Assembly (NCBI RefSeq): GCF_036417845.1
Contig: NC_089979.1
Coordinates: 26,415,958 to 26,479,957 of the forward strand
Source: Apteryx mantelli
Lineage: Eukaryota > Chordata > Aves > Apterygiformes > Apterygidae
Reading direction: 5' to 3'
DNA length: 64,000 nucleotides
Made by a program: the position numbers and the translations under genes. This document shows, piece after piece, positions 25,470-40,600 of the stretch. Numbering within the stretch: the stretch's first letter is position 1; each line of letters begins with the position of its first letter. Below the pieces are notes generated by a model, which had not been told where the DNA came from, did no database searches, and saw only the letters and a list, made by a program, of their open reading frames with translations.

Positions 25470-25611
25470 TTATGGCTGATGACTCAGTGCCATCTTTGTT
25501 CAATCAAGGAACAACTAAGACATATCAAATACCTATTGGTCATCTGGACTACAAATTCATTGAAAAATGCACAGATGTTAAACACTTGGAAAAGATTCTC
25601 AGGGTATTAAG
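25470..25611 (+). CDS. SPAG1: SPAG1 first coding exon
   Basis: Acceptor AATATTTAG ends at 25469; ATG at 25472; donor GTAAAC at 25612. Encodes residues 1-47, including [20 protein letters not shown], which matches the conserved SPAG1 N-terminus. Ends in phase 2. Confidence 0.96.
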
Positions 25612-28600
25612 GTAAACTTTTTTTTGTTTGTTTTTTTTAACTTCGTTATTAATTATATTCCTGTTCTGTAACATTCACAGGAACTTCGGCCTAAATATTC
25701 TATTTGTCTTGAACCTCTTTGTGATTTACGTATTTAACAATTAGAAATTAAAATACAAAGTTGAAGTAATTGCGTTAAAAGTGTCCAAATGATAACATTA
25801 GAAATCCAAGTCCTGTTTTAATCCACCAAACAGGTTTAAGTAATTCAATGCCATTTTCTTCTCAAATGCTGCCACTGGATCTTGGTTCTGTCATGAAACC
25901 ATCTTGCCTGAAGGTTTGTGATAATTTCAGACGTCATGCTTATTTAACTTCTGCTGCAAATAACAAGAGCATTTTTTTGTTAGCACTGTGATGATAGTTT
26001 TTGAACTGCATATGTGTATCCTTTAAAAAGTGGTTATAAGTTAACTCACTATGAATTTCTCACCAAAATGCAATTAGGTGTAGCTGAATTCAGTTATGGA
26101 GAATAGTCTTCTGCAGTCACCATGGTATACTTAGAAATATTGAGATTTGTGGGGAATGCAGTGTAGTTCAGTTCTTTTTTTGTAACTTTTAAATTCCATG
26201 CCTTTATTTTAAAGGTCTGGTGAGGAGGGATGTTATCCTGACCTGACATTATTTTGTGAAAAGCGTATTGAGCATTTGCACCCAGGGAGCAGAGCTCTGA
26301 GAAAAGATAAGCCTGCAGCCACAGCTTCTGATTTTACAGCTGAAGAATGGGAAACAATTAATGGTGAACTAATGGTATGGTATAATTCTGATTTATAGTT
26401 TTTAGTGATAGGGATTGTAATTACTCTGACATAACAATCTTGGATGATTGTTCAGGTTCTTAAGCATAAGCAGCATGTGATTAGTGGTATAGCATTTTAG
26501 TTAGCAGTCTTACATATTGAGATGTATTTGCTAGAAGAAGTGATCAGAGGAGTCTGATTTTTCTTTTTTTTTCTTTCTTTTGAAATAAAGCCACTGAATC
26601 TTTAATTTCCATTATAACTTTAAAGAACTTATTTATATATAACTTTATAATTGTTTTGTGCTTTTATGAATTAAAACTACTTTTAGGAAATGCATTTTTC
26701 ACAATATGGGAAGCAGCATACTTTGAGAAGATAAGTAGATGCTTTTTGTTTCTTTCTATATTTTTAAGATAAGTTATAGGAAACTGTTTATAGCATGTTC
26801 TAATCATACTATGTTATTTTTGTTTGAGAAAATATATTTCCACTCCCTTAAAGAAGATTCTCCAAGCTCTTGTGAATGAGCAAAGGCACCTCTGCTTCTT
26901 TTCATATTTTATAATGGTTCCTCTTTCTTGTCTCTAAAAACCTATGATGGTTGTACCAGTAAAGGAAGATGCTGTTACAGCTACTATTGAGTTTATCACT
27001 CCTTGAATCAGCAGACAGATTGAAAGAATTAACCCTTTTAGCTTAGAGTCAGGAACTTAAGCTTGTGCTTAAGGTTTTTTTAAGCCTGGTCTTAATCTTT
27101 TTTTCTCCACATTAAGAGCAGTGCATTATGAGGATAGTTGTTAGGGTCATTGCAGACTCTGAAGAATATCTGTTTTACTACTTTAAGGTGCATGTATGTT
27201 ATTTATTTCCTTTCAGAGCTGGGTGACAGAAATGAATGAAGATGATTATAAATCACAATTTCTTAAAACAGATACACTGCATGAAAGACAAGATAACTTG
27301 CCTCCCATTCGTTGTTCTAGCAGCTGTCTTCCCGCTAATCAGGTATCTTCAGTTTTCTAAAGCTGTATTTTTACAAATGTGTGTTACTTATAGGTTTTTC
27401 TAAAATCAGAAATTTTTATTTGTACAAATTTGCACTCATTTAGCCTTTCCTTATGAGATTTATTTTGATAACCAGAAAAAACAAAACCAAAAAAACTCTG
27501 TAAATTCCCTTGCAAGAGATGAATGCTCAGACAAAAGTGCCTCTTTAGTATTAGCATGTGTCTTGTAATAATGTTTTAATTCTAATCAGGAATTCATTTC
27601 TGAAGCAAACCTCCTTAAATGCCCTTTTATGTGCTTTGATTCACATTTCAGAGTGGTCTTAAAGCATATGATCTAGGCTCCTTTTGGATGAAACTATACT
27701 AGGAGATTTCTCTAGCTGCCAGTAGGCATTTGTTCCATGAGACCAGAATAAAGCTAGTCCAAAATGAATCCCCCAAAATACATACAATATGGATTTTGGA
27801 TCCTCTGCGCCAACTATTTCATTCTATAGCCCCCTTTATGTTTGGCTGCACTAGGGTAAATGTAACCTTTGACTCCCCTTATTTTATACCTTGATTTGGT
27901 ATTCCTGCTTTCTCTTCTTAGAGAACACCCAAACTCCGAATTTAGCTGTAAAGCATATTTAACGAATCTTCGGAACTACAGTATAAACATTTAAATTTCG
28001 TCTAGCTATTAGTTTCCTCTTTTATTTTTTTTTCTCATTTACTTACTTGCCCAAAAAATATAGTGCTATAGGAGGCATTTACAGAAGAGTAGGTGTGGGA
28101 GTGGGATTTTTTGAGTTGTCAGATGTTATCATGGATGACTTCAGTCTGATCTCCACTCTTTGTTTGGAATTCTGGGACATTGTTGTGATGAATTCACTAA
28201 AAGATTTTTCCTTTTTGTAGTTACACATAAAAATTCAAAATGTTATGAAAGGATCCTTGTGAGTCACATGATCTTTTTTATTAATTGTTAATTTAACAAA
28301 TCATCTTGGAATACTTATGTATTAGCAAATGCCTGAATTCTGTGTTGTCGGGAACTACTTACTGTCAGCTAATATTTAGACACCAGACCAAGATATTGGG
28401 ATAACTCTGCACTCTCCATTATTTGGGATACTAAGAGGCTGGGAATTCCAGTATAATGCTTTATAAGTGCTTATTATTGAGATTAAATTTTTTCATTAAT
28501 ATGTCCTAGTTCACATTTTGCAGTATAAGTTCCTCTTGACTATCTTATTTTGCTGAGACGAAGAGTGCCACTGTTACTTGATTACTCTTGGTTTATGTCC

Positions 28601-31600
28601 TACATGAGTGTTTCTTAGAACAGAAAATGGTAAATAAAATATATAAGCTCAGTGAATCCAGAAATTGAATATTAGCATAAACTGGTGTAAAGTGGCTTAA
28701 AGTCTAGGATATACAATTTTACTGAACAGGATGTGATCTTCATTCAAAGGCAAAATATTATTCAGATTTTTTTCTCTCCTGCTTTAAACCATGCAACAGT
28801 CTTCAGTTCACGTTTTTATCATTTTTATTCTCCATAGGAGGTTTAGGTAATAACATCACTTTTCTAACAAGGAAACCTAGATATAGCTTTATGCATTATC
28901 TGTTGTATATAACCTCCTTTCCTTTTGTCCAAGCAGACTGCCTCAGAAATAATTTTAATCTTATCTGAAAGAGGGAAGGGAGGCCTGAAATTGAGTTTTA
29001 GAATTCCATTTTTCCTATAGCAGTGCAATTATACCACTACTAGATCACTACTGAGTAAATGGAAGCTTTTTGTACAGTATACACTAAATCACCTGCAATA
29101 TCAAAACTCAAAAAAATTAGATTAATACACTTAAGTTGCTATTTGTTTTCTTCCTTGCTGATAAACTGTGTGTAATCTAATAGTTTTTAAACATGTTTTG
29201 CTAATCATTTAGGACTGTAATTCTTTTTTAGACTGGGATCACATAATTTCATAACATGATATCAAAAATAAAGTTGCTATGATAAATTTCTCCTGTCCGT
29301 TAGAAAAAAAATACACAATCCTTCCATTTAATGTGTGTGTTATTTGATTGGAGACTGTGTATATTTAGTTGGCTTGATGCGTAGAAAGTCCAGTTATCTT
29401 GTGTGAAGTCAGTCCTGAAAACCCTTAGTGACCCTACCTAAATCAGTATATTATACCAGTGGGTACAAGTTTGATAGATGAAGGCATCTGTTTTGTCTGT
29501 AACCAGATATTCTTGCTGTTACTAAATGTAGCTACAGTTTCAATTTACTGCCGATAGCTTATATCTCTGTTTGGTTCTTTCTTCTTATTGGCATAAAGTT
29601 ATGGGGAAGGTTGTCCACAAATCAGTAGATAAAGAGAGAATTTTATGTGGAATTTCCCTCTTTTAGACAATGTGGAAGTTTATCTGTCTTACATCGCTGT
29701 TTTCCTTTCAAGCTGCCCAGTACTTTGTGGTTACATCTATGCTTCAAAATAAAAGGGGACTGGGGAGCCAGCTTGACTGTTTGTCCATGCTGCTTAAGTA
29801 TTAGTTTTGCTGTCTCACACTTTCCAGGACAGCACTGAAGCATGGGTTTAGAGAAACTCACTTCCAAAAGTCAGTATGGAATTGTTCACTGGCCTTCAAA
29901 GTCTGTGGGATCTGTGCGTGCTGAATTCTGGCAAAAAAATGACAAGGGCAGAGGTTTTTTTAGTTCTTTGCTTGTAATACGAAGTACCAGAGAAAAGCTG
30001 ACACAGGATGAAAACAAACTTTTCATGAAAGGCTCTTGGATGGGATGGAATCTTAGTGACTGAGAAATTCCTGACTCTGCTGGAGCTGCAGCTTGGTTAC
30101 TATGGTCCCAAGAATATGAAACCTGGAATTTTAAGGATTTGTGCATTTTTGGGTCCACACTTCTGTCTTGTTCCACAAAAGGGCAAACTGGCGGTTCTCT
30201 CCCTATGCTACAGTTGCAGTAATGTAAATACCTTATGAGTTTTCTTCTGAGAGTTTCACCGTTTTTGTGGTCACTGTCTGCCTTTCTATTTAAGTTATAG
30301 AATGCTGTTTCGAAAAGAGATTTGATATTTATTAAATGAGTGAGTTCACAATATACATCAGGATACATACATAATGATAAGTCATGTTCCAGGGAGCCCT
30401 GTTTAGGAGTCACCACCTCCAAACATGCATTAATCCCTAAATGTATTTGTCATTTTGTCTAGCTTCTTGAAGGATCAAGAACATTAAGAGTAGTTCTAAG
30501 TCATATACTCCAAAAGTTTATGTAACCTAACATTATAAATGTTAGGTTACAGATAGCCTGAAGCGTCTACCGGAGGGTCACATTTACATTATGTAAGTTG
30601 GTCTGTAGAAGTATTTCCTTGTTACAGTGTCACTGCTTGTAAAGCTAGTTTAAGAGGTTGTGGTTTGTATCTTTGGTCCACTTTATCACGTGCTTAGTTG
30701 CACTGGTATGAATATTTAGGGATTGCACTGTAAACTGTATCAGATTGTTTGTTTGAACCCAGATGAGTGTCAATCTGCAACCCCACAAACAATTACACTG
30801 GTCTAACTCCATGAGTGATGGATTGCAGGGCAAGAGCAGGGCTGAAGGCCAGGAAGGAGCAGGTGGCAGTGTTTCGAACTGGCTATGCCACTGGGGAGTA
30901 CCTGTTTGGAACCACACCTTGCTGTTAAGTATTGTCGGAGTCAGCAAGCAGGGAGGGACATTTCAAAAGCACACTCTCATGACAGAGGTACAAAATATGC
31001 CAAAGGTGCCAGCCATGGAAATAGGCTCCATTAGCATAGGACATGAGATACTAGTCAGTTAAATCATTTACTGGGACCGATTGTTGCAGGAAGTTCAAAG
31101 AATAAATTTTGGGTAAGGCAAATCTTAATGATGAAGCTTGTCTAGAATGTAGAATGAGTGTAAATCATCTTGGGGATTAGCTTGACAGGAGTGTGAAATA
31201 GTCAAAGGAAGTACAGAAACTTCTGAAGTCAACCCAAACTTTTATGTTACGTTTGTTTAGAGGATTTCAGGGGCTGTCAGAACCTGTGTATTCCATTCTC
31301 TTGGGAATGGCAGGCCTAAAATGAGGTTAGTGGTTCAATCTCTGTGTCAAACATCTCATCACAAGGTTGGGATTTCCCAAGAGTAAGTAGAGTTCTCTGC
31401 TATACTGAAAGGGCTGGTTTGGAAGATGGCAACACAAGGTACTGATTAGGAAGAGCTGTCTCCTGTCCAAAGTTTTATCCAGCGCTTCTGCGACACATAA
31501 CAGGGCAGTGGAGAGAAAGTGCGAGACTGAAGATTTCCTCAGAATACAATGTCAAATACATAAAAGATTTTCTTTAAAGCAAGATGAATGAAGTTTACAA

Positions 31601-34600
31601 GACTATGTTGAGATTAGTTATAAACAGTGTTAGTTACAAGTGATATGTACTGCAGGAACAAATAGGCTGTGAATTTCCTCTTTTAAAAATTGTCTTACAG
31701 ACTGGCTGTTTCTCTTTCAGAACAAAAATTTACAAAACAAACAAAGGAACAAGAAAAATATACCACGGGATTACAGTGAATGGGACAAGTATGTTAAATC
31801 CTTTATATTTAAGTTTTTTTAACTCTTATTTATTTACTTATGTAATAACAGAACACAATTATTAGGCTTTTTAAAATATTTTCCAGAAACTTAATACTAA
31901 GGTCAACATTTTCACAGAATTATAGCACTTCAATGAAACTTAGGTTTTTCATAATAAATGTTCTGTTAAAATGCAAATGATGTAATGTGGTGCTAACAGC
32001 TGAAAACAAGTTAGTCTATACCTTTTGTTCAAGCTGAAAATAAAAAGTAATCTTGTTTCAGATCTCATTTTCTCTTTCTGCATCTAAGATAGAAAATCTA
32101 GGGAGGTACATAGAAACACGGAACTAAAAATAGCTTACTTTACCAGCTTTTTGAAAGAATTTCTAAGTTTATTTAACACGTTTGTAAATTTTATCTTCTG
32201 TGTATCTAAAGCCACAATTCTAATTTAAAAAGAAAGCTGATGAATCCTTATTCTTGCACTGAGTGCCACCAACTTCAAAGAATAAGCTTGAGGCAGGTGC
32301 ATTAGTTTGCTCAAATGCAGTTACATATAATCAGGTTTCAGACGATACCTGGCTATTTCTAGGGTGGGTGGAGCACTGATGCAAAGGTACTTTCTGCATC
32401 ATGTAACGATAGCGTATTACTCTCCCCAATTTCACAACAGATTTGTGCCCCCAGCTTGTGGAGCTGTGGATAGAGGATGCACATACTTCTCTGTTTTGCA
32501 CAGTAGCAGCTTCTCTTCAGCTCCTTGAAGCTGCAATATGATGCTGTGGAATCAGAGCGATGATGCCCAGGTTTCCAGTGCTGCAGATGGGGAGCTAAAT
32601 CCAGAGACTGTGGGGTTTGAGTGATGGAACTCTTTCAGTATCTCAAATCTGCAAAAGCCCTTTCTGCATAAGATACTGTTCTTGCAAACAGTTGTGCATA
32701 TCAGTTTTTAGTGCATATCAGTTTCAGATATATGTGTTATAGAAATTGAGACCTTTCTGTTTCAATGAGGATCAGTGAAATTTGTTATCAAAAATAACTT
32801 CTGCAATAGTTTATTCTTTCATCTCTTTTTCCTCTGTATCATTTAAAGTTATTATTTCTGTATTTTGTTTACAATTTTATGTATGTGCTCAATCTTTTAA
32901 TGCTTTGGCATGCTGATAACATTAAAGTTGTTTGTGAATATTCCAACAGAATGTATGCCTTTGGGGTAATACTTGTATACTGAAACAGAAGTTGTTTGAA
33001 GGAATTTGTCAGGTTTGAAGCATATCCTGTTTTCAAAACATTTTGATGATCATTTCAAAATCATCAAGTCATGTTTAGAAAATTTCTGAACCAAAAAGGT
33101 TTCACTTCATATTTTAAAAACATTTATTTTGAAATGTGGTTAATTTATAGTAAAAAGCTAAAAATAAACTTGCAAAAGATCAGAATCAAAATGGAACACA
33201 ATTATTCTTATCTGAAAATATTTTGAATTGCGTAAATTTTCAGAATTGTGTCCCTATTTCAGATGGGAATTATTCATATTGTCAAGATTATTGTGGAAAG
33301 CAAAGGCTATTTCTCATTAAGTCCTAAATAGAACAGTAGTTTAGTGTTTCTGGATCATATAGGAGCTGGTTATTATTGTATTTGTTCTCTAGGACTATGG
33401 CAACAATATTTATTTAAAAAAAAAAATCCTAAACACCTTTTTTGAAAGATACTTCAGAGTAGGCTGGGAAGTGTCTGAGATGCTCTTTTGAAATCTCTCT
33501 CATATTTTCAGTAGTAATCACTTTGAAACCATTTCTTAGGTATTTATGACAAAAGTTAATACAGATGTTTGATAGGGCTGGGACTAAGCCTGAAGATGTT
33601 GTTTCTTAAATTTTACCTGTCTTCTATTGCATGTAGTTTATCAAAATGTTTTTTTTTCGGGGGGGGGGGGGGGTTGTTTTTTTTTTTCTTAACCAGAAGG
33701 GAGGAGGAAGAGAGGAGTATACGTATATAGGAGAAGCACAAAAAACAACACAGAGAAAAGAAATAAGACTTAACATCTTTTTCCTAACTAGTCATGGATA
33801 ACCAAACACAGATGGCCTTTATCCCTGATCTCCTTTGATTTATAATGAAAATATAGTATGCCTTTCTCTTAGCAGAGGAGTCATGCAATGCAGCATTCTT
33901 GTATTTGTTATTTTTATTAATTTAAGATTTGATGTGGAAAAGGAGTGCTCTAAAATTGATGATGGCTGTGAAGAAAGTAACTCCAAAGCAAGATTCTTTA
34001 CTAGACCAAGTTTACCCGTAATTGAGAAGAAAATAGATACAACAGGTAATGATTTAGAAGTATACAATTTTTCTTTTCTTTAATTGTAATACTGTGTAGC
34101 AGATTGTGCACACAAATTGAAGAAGCACATTCCAAAGGAAAAAGTGTCATTTTTGATTTTGAGTCCATAGAGGTGATAAAATACTTACAATGTCAACTGA
34201 AAATGAAGCCATCTTTGACAAAAATCTAGTCTTGCTATTAAAGATCAGTTGAAATATTTATATTGTGTATAGGTTGAGAGAGCTAGGTAAAGATAAAAAA
34301 CATATTTCTGCTATTATAAACAAAGATCTGTTTGCTACCAACAGTTGAGTAGGGACCTCTGGAATATATAGGCTTTTTGATCATTACTGAATATAGGTTC
34401 AAAACCCACTTCCATCTTGTATTCTAAATTATATGTGTATCATAAGAATTTAGGCTTTTTTCTAGAAAATAAAACACAAACTTGTGTTTTAATAAGCTGT
34501 GTTCTTTACAATTTTTAAAAATGATATAGAAGGTGACGTTCAGTGTATTTTAGCTGAAAATGTTTTGATAGCACCTATGCAAGTTGTTAGCTGTTGTTAT

Positions 34601-37600
34601 GTATGAATATTTTTCTCTAGGCATGACAAAGAAAGAAAAGATCTTTATTGCTACTCATGAAAAGGAAAAGGGCAATGAAGCCTTTGCTATTGGGGATTAT
34701 ATGGAAGCAGTGATATATTACACTCGGTGAGTAAATACTACTGCATTCCTTTATTTTAATGACTGTTACCTGTGAACATTACATTTAGAGCGATCTGATT
34801 AAGGCAGCTTCTTATCGAAGTAATATCTAGTGGCAATTAGATGATTTTCAAAAGACCTGACAGAAGAATACTTAAAGTACTGTTACATCCTGATATTAAT
34901 TTTTATTAATCAGGAAGAGAATTGGATGATAGTAATGGGACAGAATTTTCAGGTCTCAAAGTTATTCATATTTTTCAAAACAATTGAGAATCTACAGCAA
35001 GTTGATAAAAACAAAAGGATACACAGCATGGTGAGAAATTAAATTAATTACTGACAGATTTACTGACAAATCAATGCATTAGTAGAATTATCTCTGTTAT
35101 TAATAAGTAAAATTATTTTAATAAAAACTTCTGTTTAGAAAAAATAAAATTCATTTTGTGCAGCTTCATCATAACACTGTTTGTAATTAGCAGTAGTCCA
35201 GAAGAAAAGAATATTAACACTGGATTAAAAAAAAATACAAGATTCTTACAGGTTCATTGCTGCTTTAGGACCTCTGCAATATGTGTTTCAGAAGTAGAAA
35301 AGTTCAAGGTGAATGGGATCAGGCATGACAGGAGGAGAAAGAATAGTGTTCCAGTTAAGGTATTTGAATGCTACCTTAAAGAACTATATTTTTTTCTATC
35401 TTTTTTACAGTGTTCAAATATAATGCCATTTGTACAAACCCAGATTTTCATATGAAACCAACATTTGTTTCTCATTTGCAGATTACCAACTTGAGACACA
35501 AAGTGCTGACCACTCGCACATAAAACTGAGGTTAATGGAAACTCAATTCTGTGTTTAACTCTGTGCTTTAAAATAATAAGCACTTAAAAAAAAAGCCTTA
35601 GATGTGTCAAAGTGGTCACTTAGAATTTGAGAGCACATGGGAATCTTGACCTGTTAATTACTAGTGTCTAAACTGAGGGCAATGATATGACACTTCTGTG
35701 AAATGAAGTGTTAAGATAACTCATGGGCTATACTATTATAATGGGACATCCTCAGAAAAATTTATGAAGAAGTTATTGTGTCTATGGTCAGTGCAGAAAA
35801 TAATGAATAGGAGTAAATTGTGTGTAACAGGAATAAATTACATATTGAATAGATTTATGTTTAGGAAGCACTGTTCATATTGTTGCTGAAGGATGCAAGG
35901 TTTTGTGGAACAGGTAGTTTCTGAAAACTTAACTGGAGATTGTTGATGTATATATGTGCACAGAAGTATTGTATTTGTGTTGCACAGGCTGTCTAAACTG
36001 AGACATTTGATGTATATATTTTCTTGTTCTTGACTTGCAGCTGTAACATTTTTGTTTTTTTTAACATGCAACTATCAAAAACATCCACAGCTATATTTCA
36101 TATGCATACATATATATGTATATAAGTGAATATAGTATAAATCCATAATATAAAGTAAGAAAAAAATCCCTGCTTTTCTGGCCATAAATCAGCCATTAAT
36201 TATTAAGGATGGGCAGAAACTTCCCTAATGGAGAAGTCTTTCCAAATTGCACCACCATAGGTATTGTACACCTTCTTCTGAAATATTTGGATATCGCTCC
36301 TTAATACTGTTCTAACTGGGCACTTTTCTAATACCATCTGAAAATTCCTATTTTAAGTTTAGAAATATTTAAATATATATTTTGGAGCAGTTGATAGTAG
36401 CCCGAAGGGATTATGTGTATATGGCTAAAAAAGGGGAAAAGAGTAAAGTCCAATATAAAAATAATCAGGGTACAGTTCTCATTCTGTTTGTTCTCTAGTG
36501 AGCTCTGCTATTGTAAACTGAACATAGATAGTACATTCTATTTTAGTCTTTTTAGTTTACAAGGAAACCATAAATCTCTCTCTCATTTCTAAAGAGATTC
36601 AAAATTTCTTTTACACAGGTCATGCTCTGATATAATTCTGTTATGTTGATATAATTTTAAAATAAATAGGTCTTACTTATTCTTACACATGTGAAATCAC
36701 GTTGCTTAGTGATTTTAGTTTTACCACAAAATCATAAAATAATTTAGGTTGGATGAGATCTCTGGAGGATATTTTGTGCAAACCACCTCTTAAAATAGGG
36801 CCAACTCAGGGCTTTGTTCAGTTAAATTTTGAATATGTCTAGGCGTGGAGAGCTCACAACCTGTCTGGGTAGCCTGTTGCAGTGTTTAACTACCCTTACA
36901 GTGAAATTTTCTTCCTAATACCTAATCAGAAAATCCCTTGTTGCAACTTGTGTCTGATGTCTTTTGTCCTATCAGTGTGCACTTCTGAGAAGAGTCTGGC
37001 TCCATCTTCTCTGTACCTTCCCATTAGGTAATTGAAAACAGCCTAAGACGTCCTCTGAGCCTTCTCTTCTGGCTGAACAAACCTAATTATTTCAGCCTCT
37101 CCCCATCAGTGCTGCATGTGCTCCAAGCCCATAACTGTCCTGGTGAGCCTGTGCTGGACTGACTCCAGTTTGTGCCTTTCATGTACTGGGGAGCCCCAGA
37201 CTGGACACAGTACTCCAGATGTGGTCTCACAAGTGCTGAAGAGAAGGGAAGAATGACTTCCCTCAACCTCCTGGCTACACTCTTGCTAATACAGCCCAGT
37301 AGGTGGTTGGCCTTCTTTGCCTCAGGGGCACACTATTAACTTATATGCAGTTTGTTGTCCACCAGACCCCCAGGTCCTTTCTGCAAAGCTGCTTTCTAGC
37401 TAGTTTGACACCCAGCCTGTACTGTTGCATGGAGTTACTCAGCCTCAGGTGCAAGATTTTGCTCTTAACCTTCATGAAATTTCCTGAGAAGTCTGTCAAC
37501 TCATTTCTTTGGCTTGTTAAGTCCCTCTGAATATCGCCCTGCCCTCCAGTGTATTGACTGCTCCCCCAACTTAGTATCACACGCAAACTTGCTAGGAGTG

Positions 37601-40600
37601 CCCTCTGTTCCATCTGATATCCAGATGACAAAGATGTTACATGCTATTATCCCCAGTATTGATCCCAGAGGGAGGCCACTAGTAACTGGCTAGCAGTTGA
37701 ACTTTGTACAATTGATTACAATTCTTTGAGCCCACCACTCCAGCTATTTTTATCTACCTTATAGTCCATCTTTCCTCAATTTGGCTATAAGAATACTGTG
37801 GAATATTGTCTCAAATGCTTTGCTTTGGTCAAGATAAAGAACATCCACCCTTCTCCCTTCCTCTAATGAGCCAGTCATGTCATCATAGAAAGCTATCATG
37901 TTGGTCTGGCATGATTTGCCCTTGGTAAATCCATGCTAGCTGTTGCCAGTCACTTTCTTGTCCTTTGTGTGCCTGAACATGAATCCAGGAAGATTTGCTT
38001 CATAATCTTTCTGAGAACTGAGGTTAGGCTGACCAGCCTGTAGTTCCCCAGGTCCTCCTCCTTTGCCTTCTTGAAGATGTGTGTGATATTTGCCTTTTCC
38101 AGTCGTCAGGAACCTTTCCCAATCACCACGACTTTTTGAAGATGATATTGAGCAGCCTTGCAGTAACATTGGCCTGTTTCCTCAACACCCCATCGGGAAC
38201 TTGTGTATGTACTACTTGCTTAAGTGTTCCCTAACTTGATCTTCTACTGTGGATGTTGTTTCATTCCTACAGGATCTGCCTGTAGATCAGGGATCTGGAA
38301 GGCCTGAGGGTAAACATTATAAATAAAAAGTGAGGCGAAGAATGCATTGAGTACCTCAGCCTTTTTCATGCACTTTGTCACTAGGTCCCTTGCCCCATTG
38401 AGCAGTGAGCCCAAAGTTTCCTTAATCTTTGTTCTGCTGCTGATTTACTTCAAAAAAACTTTTCTTGTTGCCCCTCACATCACTTGCTAATTTCAACTCC
38501 AGTTTTTGCTTTCTTAATTCCATTACTAATGCATAGGCAGTGCCTCTGTATTCCTCCTGGGTAGCCCATCCCACTGCCATCTGCTGTGTACTTCACTTTT
38601 GTGTTTGAGCTCAAGCAAGAGTTCTCTTTTCATCCCATCTGCCATACTTGCTCAATCTCCTCCACCTTGGAAAGGATCATTCTTGTGCTTTGAAGATGCT
38701 GTCTTTGAAGATCAACCAGCTGTCCTGGACCCCTTTGCCCTTCAGGGCAGTCTCCCTGCGATCCTGCCAAGCAGATTCCTGAACAAGCCAAAATCCTGTC
38801 TTCTGAAATACAGGGTTGTAATTCTAGTGTTCATATTGCTCACTTCTCCCAGGATCTTACACTCTACCATCTCATGGTCGTGGCAGCCAAGGCTGCCATT
38901 GATTTTCATATTCCCAACCAGTTCTTGTTTGTGAGTAGCAAGTCCAGTAGAGCATCTCCCTAGTCAGCTTGTTGATCACATGTGTCAAGAAGTTGTCTTC
39001 AGTACGCTCCAGAAATCTCCTAGATTTCTTGTGCCTTGTCAGTTTGCCCTTCCAGCAATTATCAGGGTGGTTCAGGTGTTCCATGAGATCCAAGGCCTGC
39101 AATTGCGAGGCTTCCTCCATTTGTCTGAAGAAGACTTCATCTGCTTGCTCTTCTTTGCCATTCTGAAGCAGCCACTTACTGTGATGATGTCACCATATTG
39201 GTCTGTCCTCTTGGTCTTGTCCATCAGCTCTTGATGGGCTTGCCATCTGTTCCAAGACAAACCTCCACACATTTCAGTCACTCCTTTGACTAGAACTCCA
39301 CTTGTCCTCCTTACCCTCCCAGCCTGTTCTTTCTAAGGAGCTTGTATCCATCCATCCATCACAGCACTCCAGTGAGGCAAGCTATCCCACTATGTCTCTG
39401 TAATCCCAGCGAGATCATAGCTTGACAACTGCACACACGTTCTTTTTTTTTTTCCCCATGCTTTGTATATTTGTGTACAAGCACCTGAGTTGGTCCTCCA
39501 GTCATGCTGCTTTCACAGACAAGGTGGAGAGTCTCTTCCAGTATGCCATCTCCTGGAAACCCTTATTGCCCCACTTCTCTTTAGGTTTTCACTACCGTCC
39601 TTGCTAAGTTAGCAAGTGTGTTGTCAAAGATGCTCTTGCCCCTCTTTGTCAAATGGATCCCAGCCATCCTCATTCTTCAAAAAGGGTGCTGTCATAAAAG
39701 CCAAAGCTCTGCTTACAATATCAGCTGTGCAGCCAGGCATTGACCTGGAGGATTCATCCACTTCTACCAAAGCCTTTCCATTTTACAAGCAAGACAAGGA
39801 GAAGCCAGCCTGGGTCCTCACACTCTTCACCATACAGCTCTCCAGACCTCTGTAGCCGCTCTTGCTACTCGTGAGTTTTCATTTGGCAGTATCATTAGAA
39901 CCTACATGCATGGACAGCAAGAATTAAGGCCAGATGAGCCGTGACAGCTTCTCTGCATCTCATATCTAAGCCCCAGCAAGCCCTCCTAAGGCAGTAAATC
40001 TTGTTGGTGGATGGGTGCCTCTGTTTCTGCAGGAAGGAATCTCTAACCATGATCATTAATTAATATCAATGTTAATATGGTTCTAATACTGTTTTCAGCT
40101 TCTAATAGCGAAGTGTTTCTACATTCAAGTTTTCTAGATGTGAGCCTACCATGGTCAGTACTCTGTCTTTTTCAGGAGTATATCAGTATTGCCCACTGTG
40201 GCTGCATATAATAACAAAGCTCAAGCAGAAATCAAACTTCAGAACTGGCACAGTGCTTTGCAGGATTGTGAGAAGGTGCTAGATATGGAACCTGGCAACA
40301 TAAAAGGTAAAGTGAAATGTAAACTTGCCTTCCTTAATATTAATTATTTCTAGCAAAAAAAATGGTACAACATCCAGTCATGTTGTCATTTGACTTCACT
40401 GAGCTTTGGATCAGTTCCAAGTATGAAGAAGGAAACAGATTAGTTCCCCAGACTAATTTTAACAGTAATTTGGGGGTTAGGGCAGTTTTAGTCAGCCAAT
40501 TCTGTTGATCCGCAATGGCTATTCTAATGTAGTAGCATGGGACTAATTCTTACTTTTCATATGATGATTACAAGCCCTCTTGTATTCATGCAGTGCATTG

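Noticed and set aside
27343-27352. SPAG1 donor GTATCTTCAG as a possible U12 site
   Set aside because: It lacks the second C of the U12 consensus GTATCCTT, and the 3' end of the intron has a normal pyrimidine tract without a U12 branch element.
29886-30422. A 178-codon minus-strand open frame in a SPAG1 intron
   Set aside because: The longest non-gene frame outside GC-rich DNA, but it has no domain, no repeat or retrocopy signature and no splice context. It overlaps competing frames on the plus strand.
38872-39281. Several open frames of 60-111 codons on both strands at 37.3-39.9 kb
   Set aside because: They are fragments of the decayed CR1 ORF2 or its reverse, not host genes.
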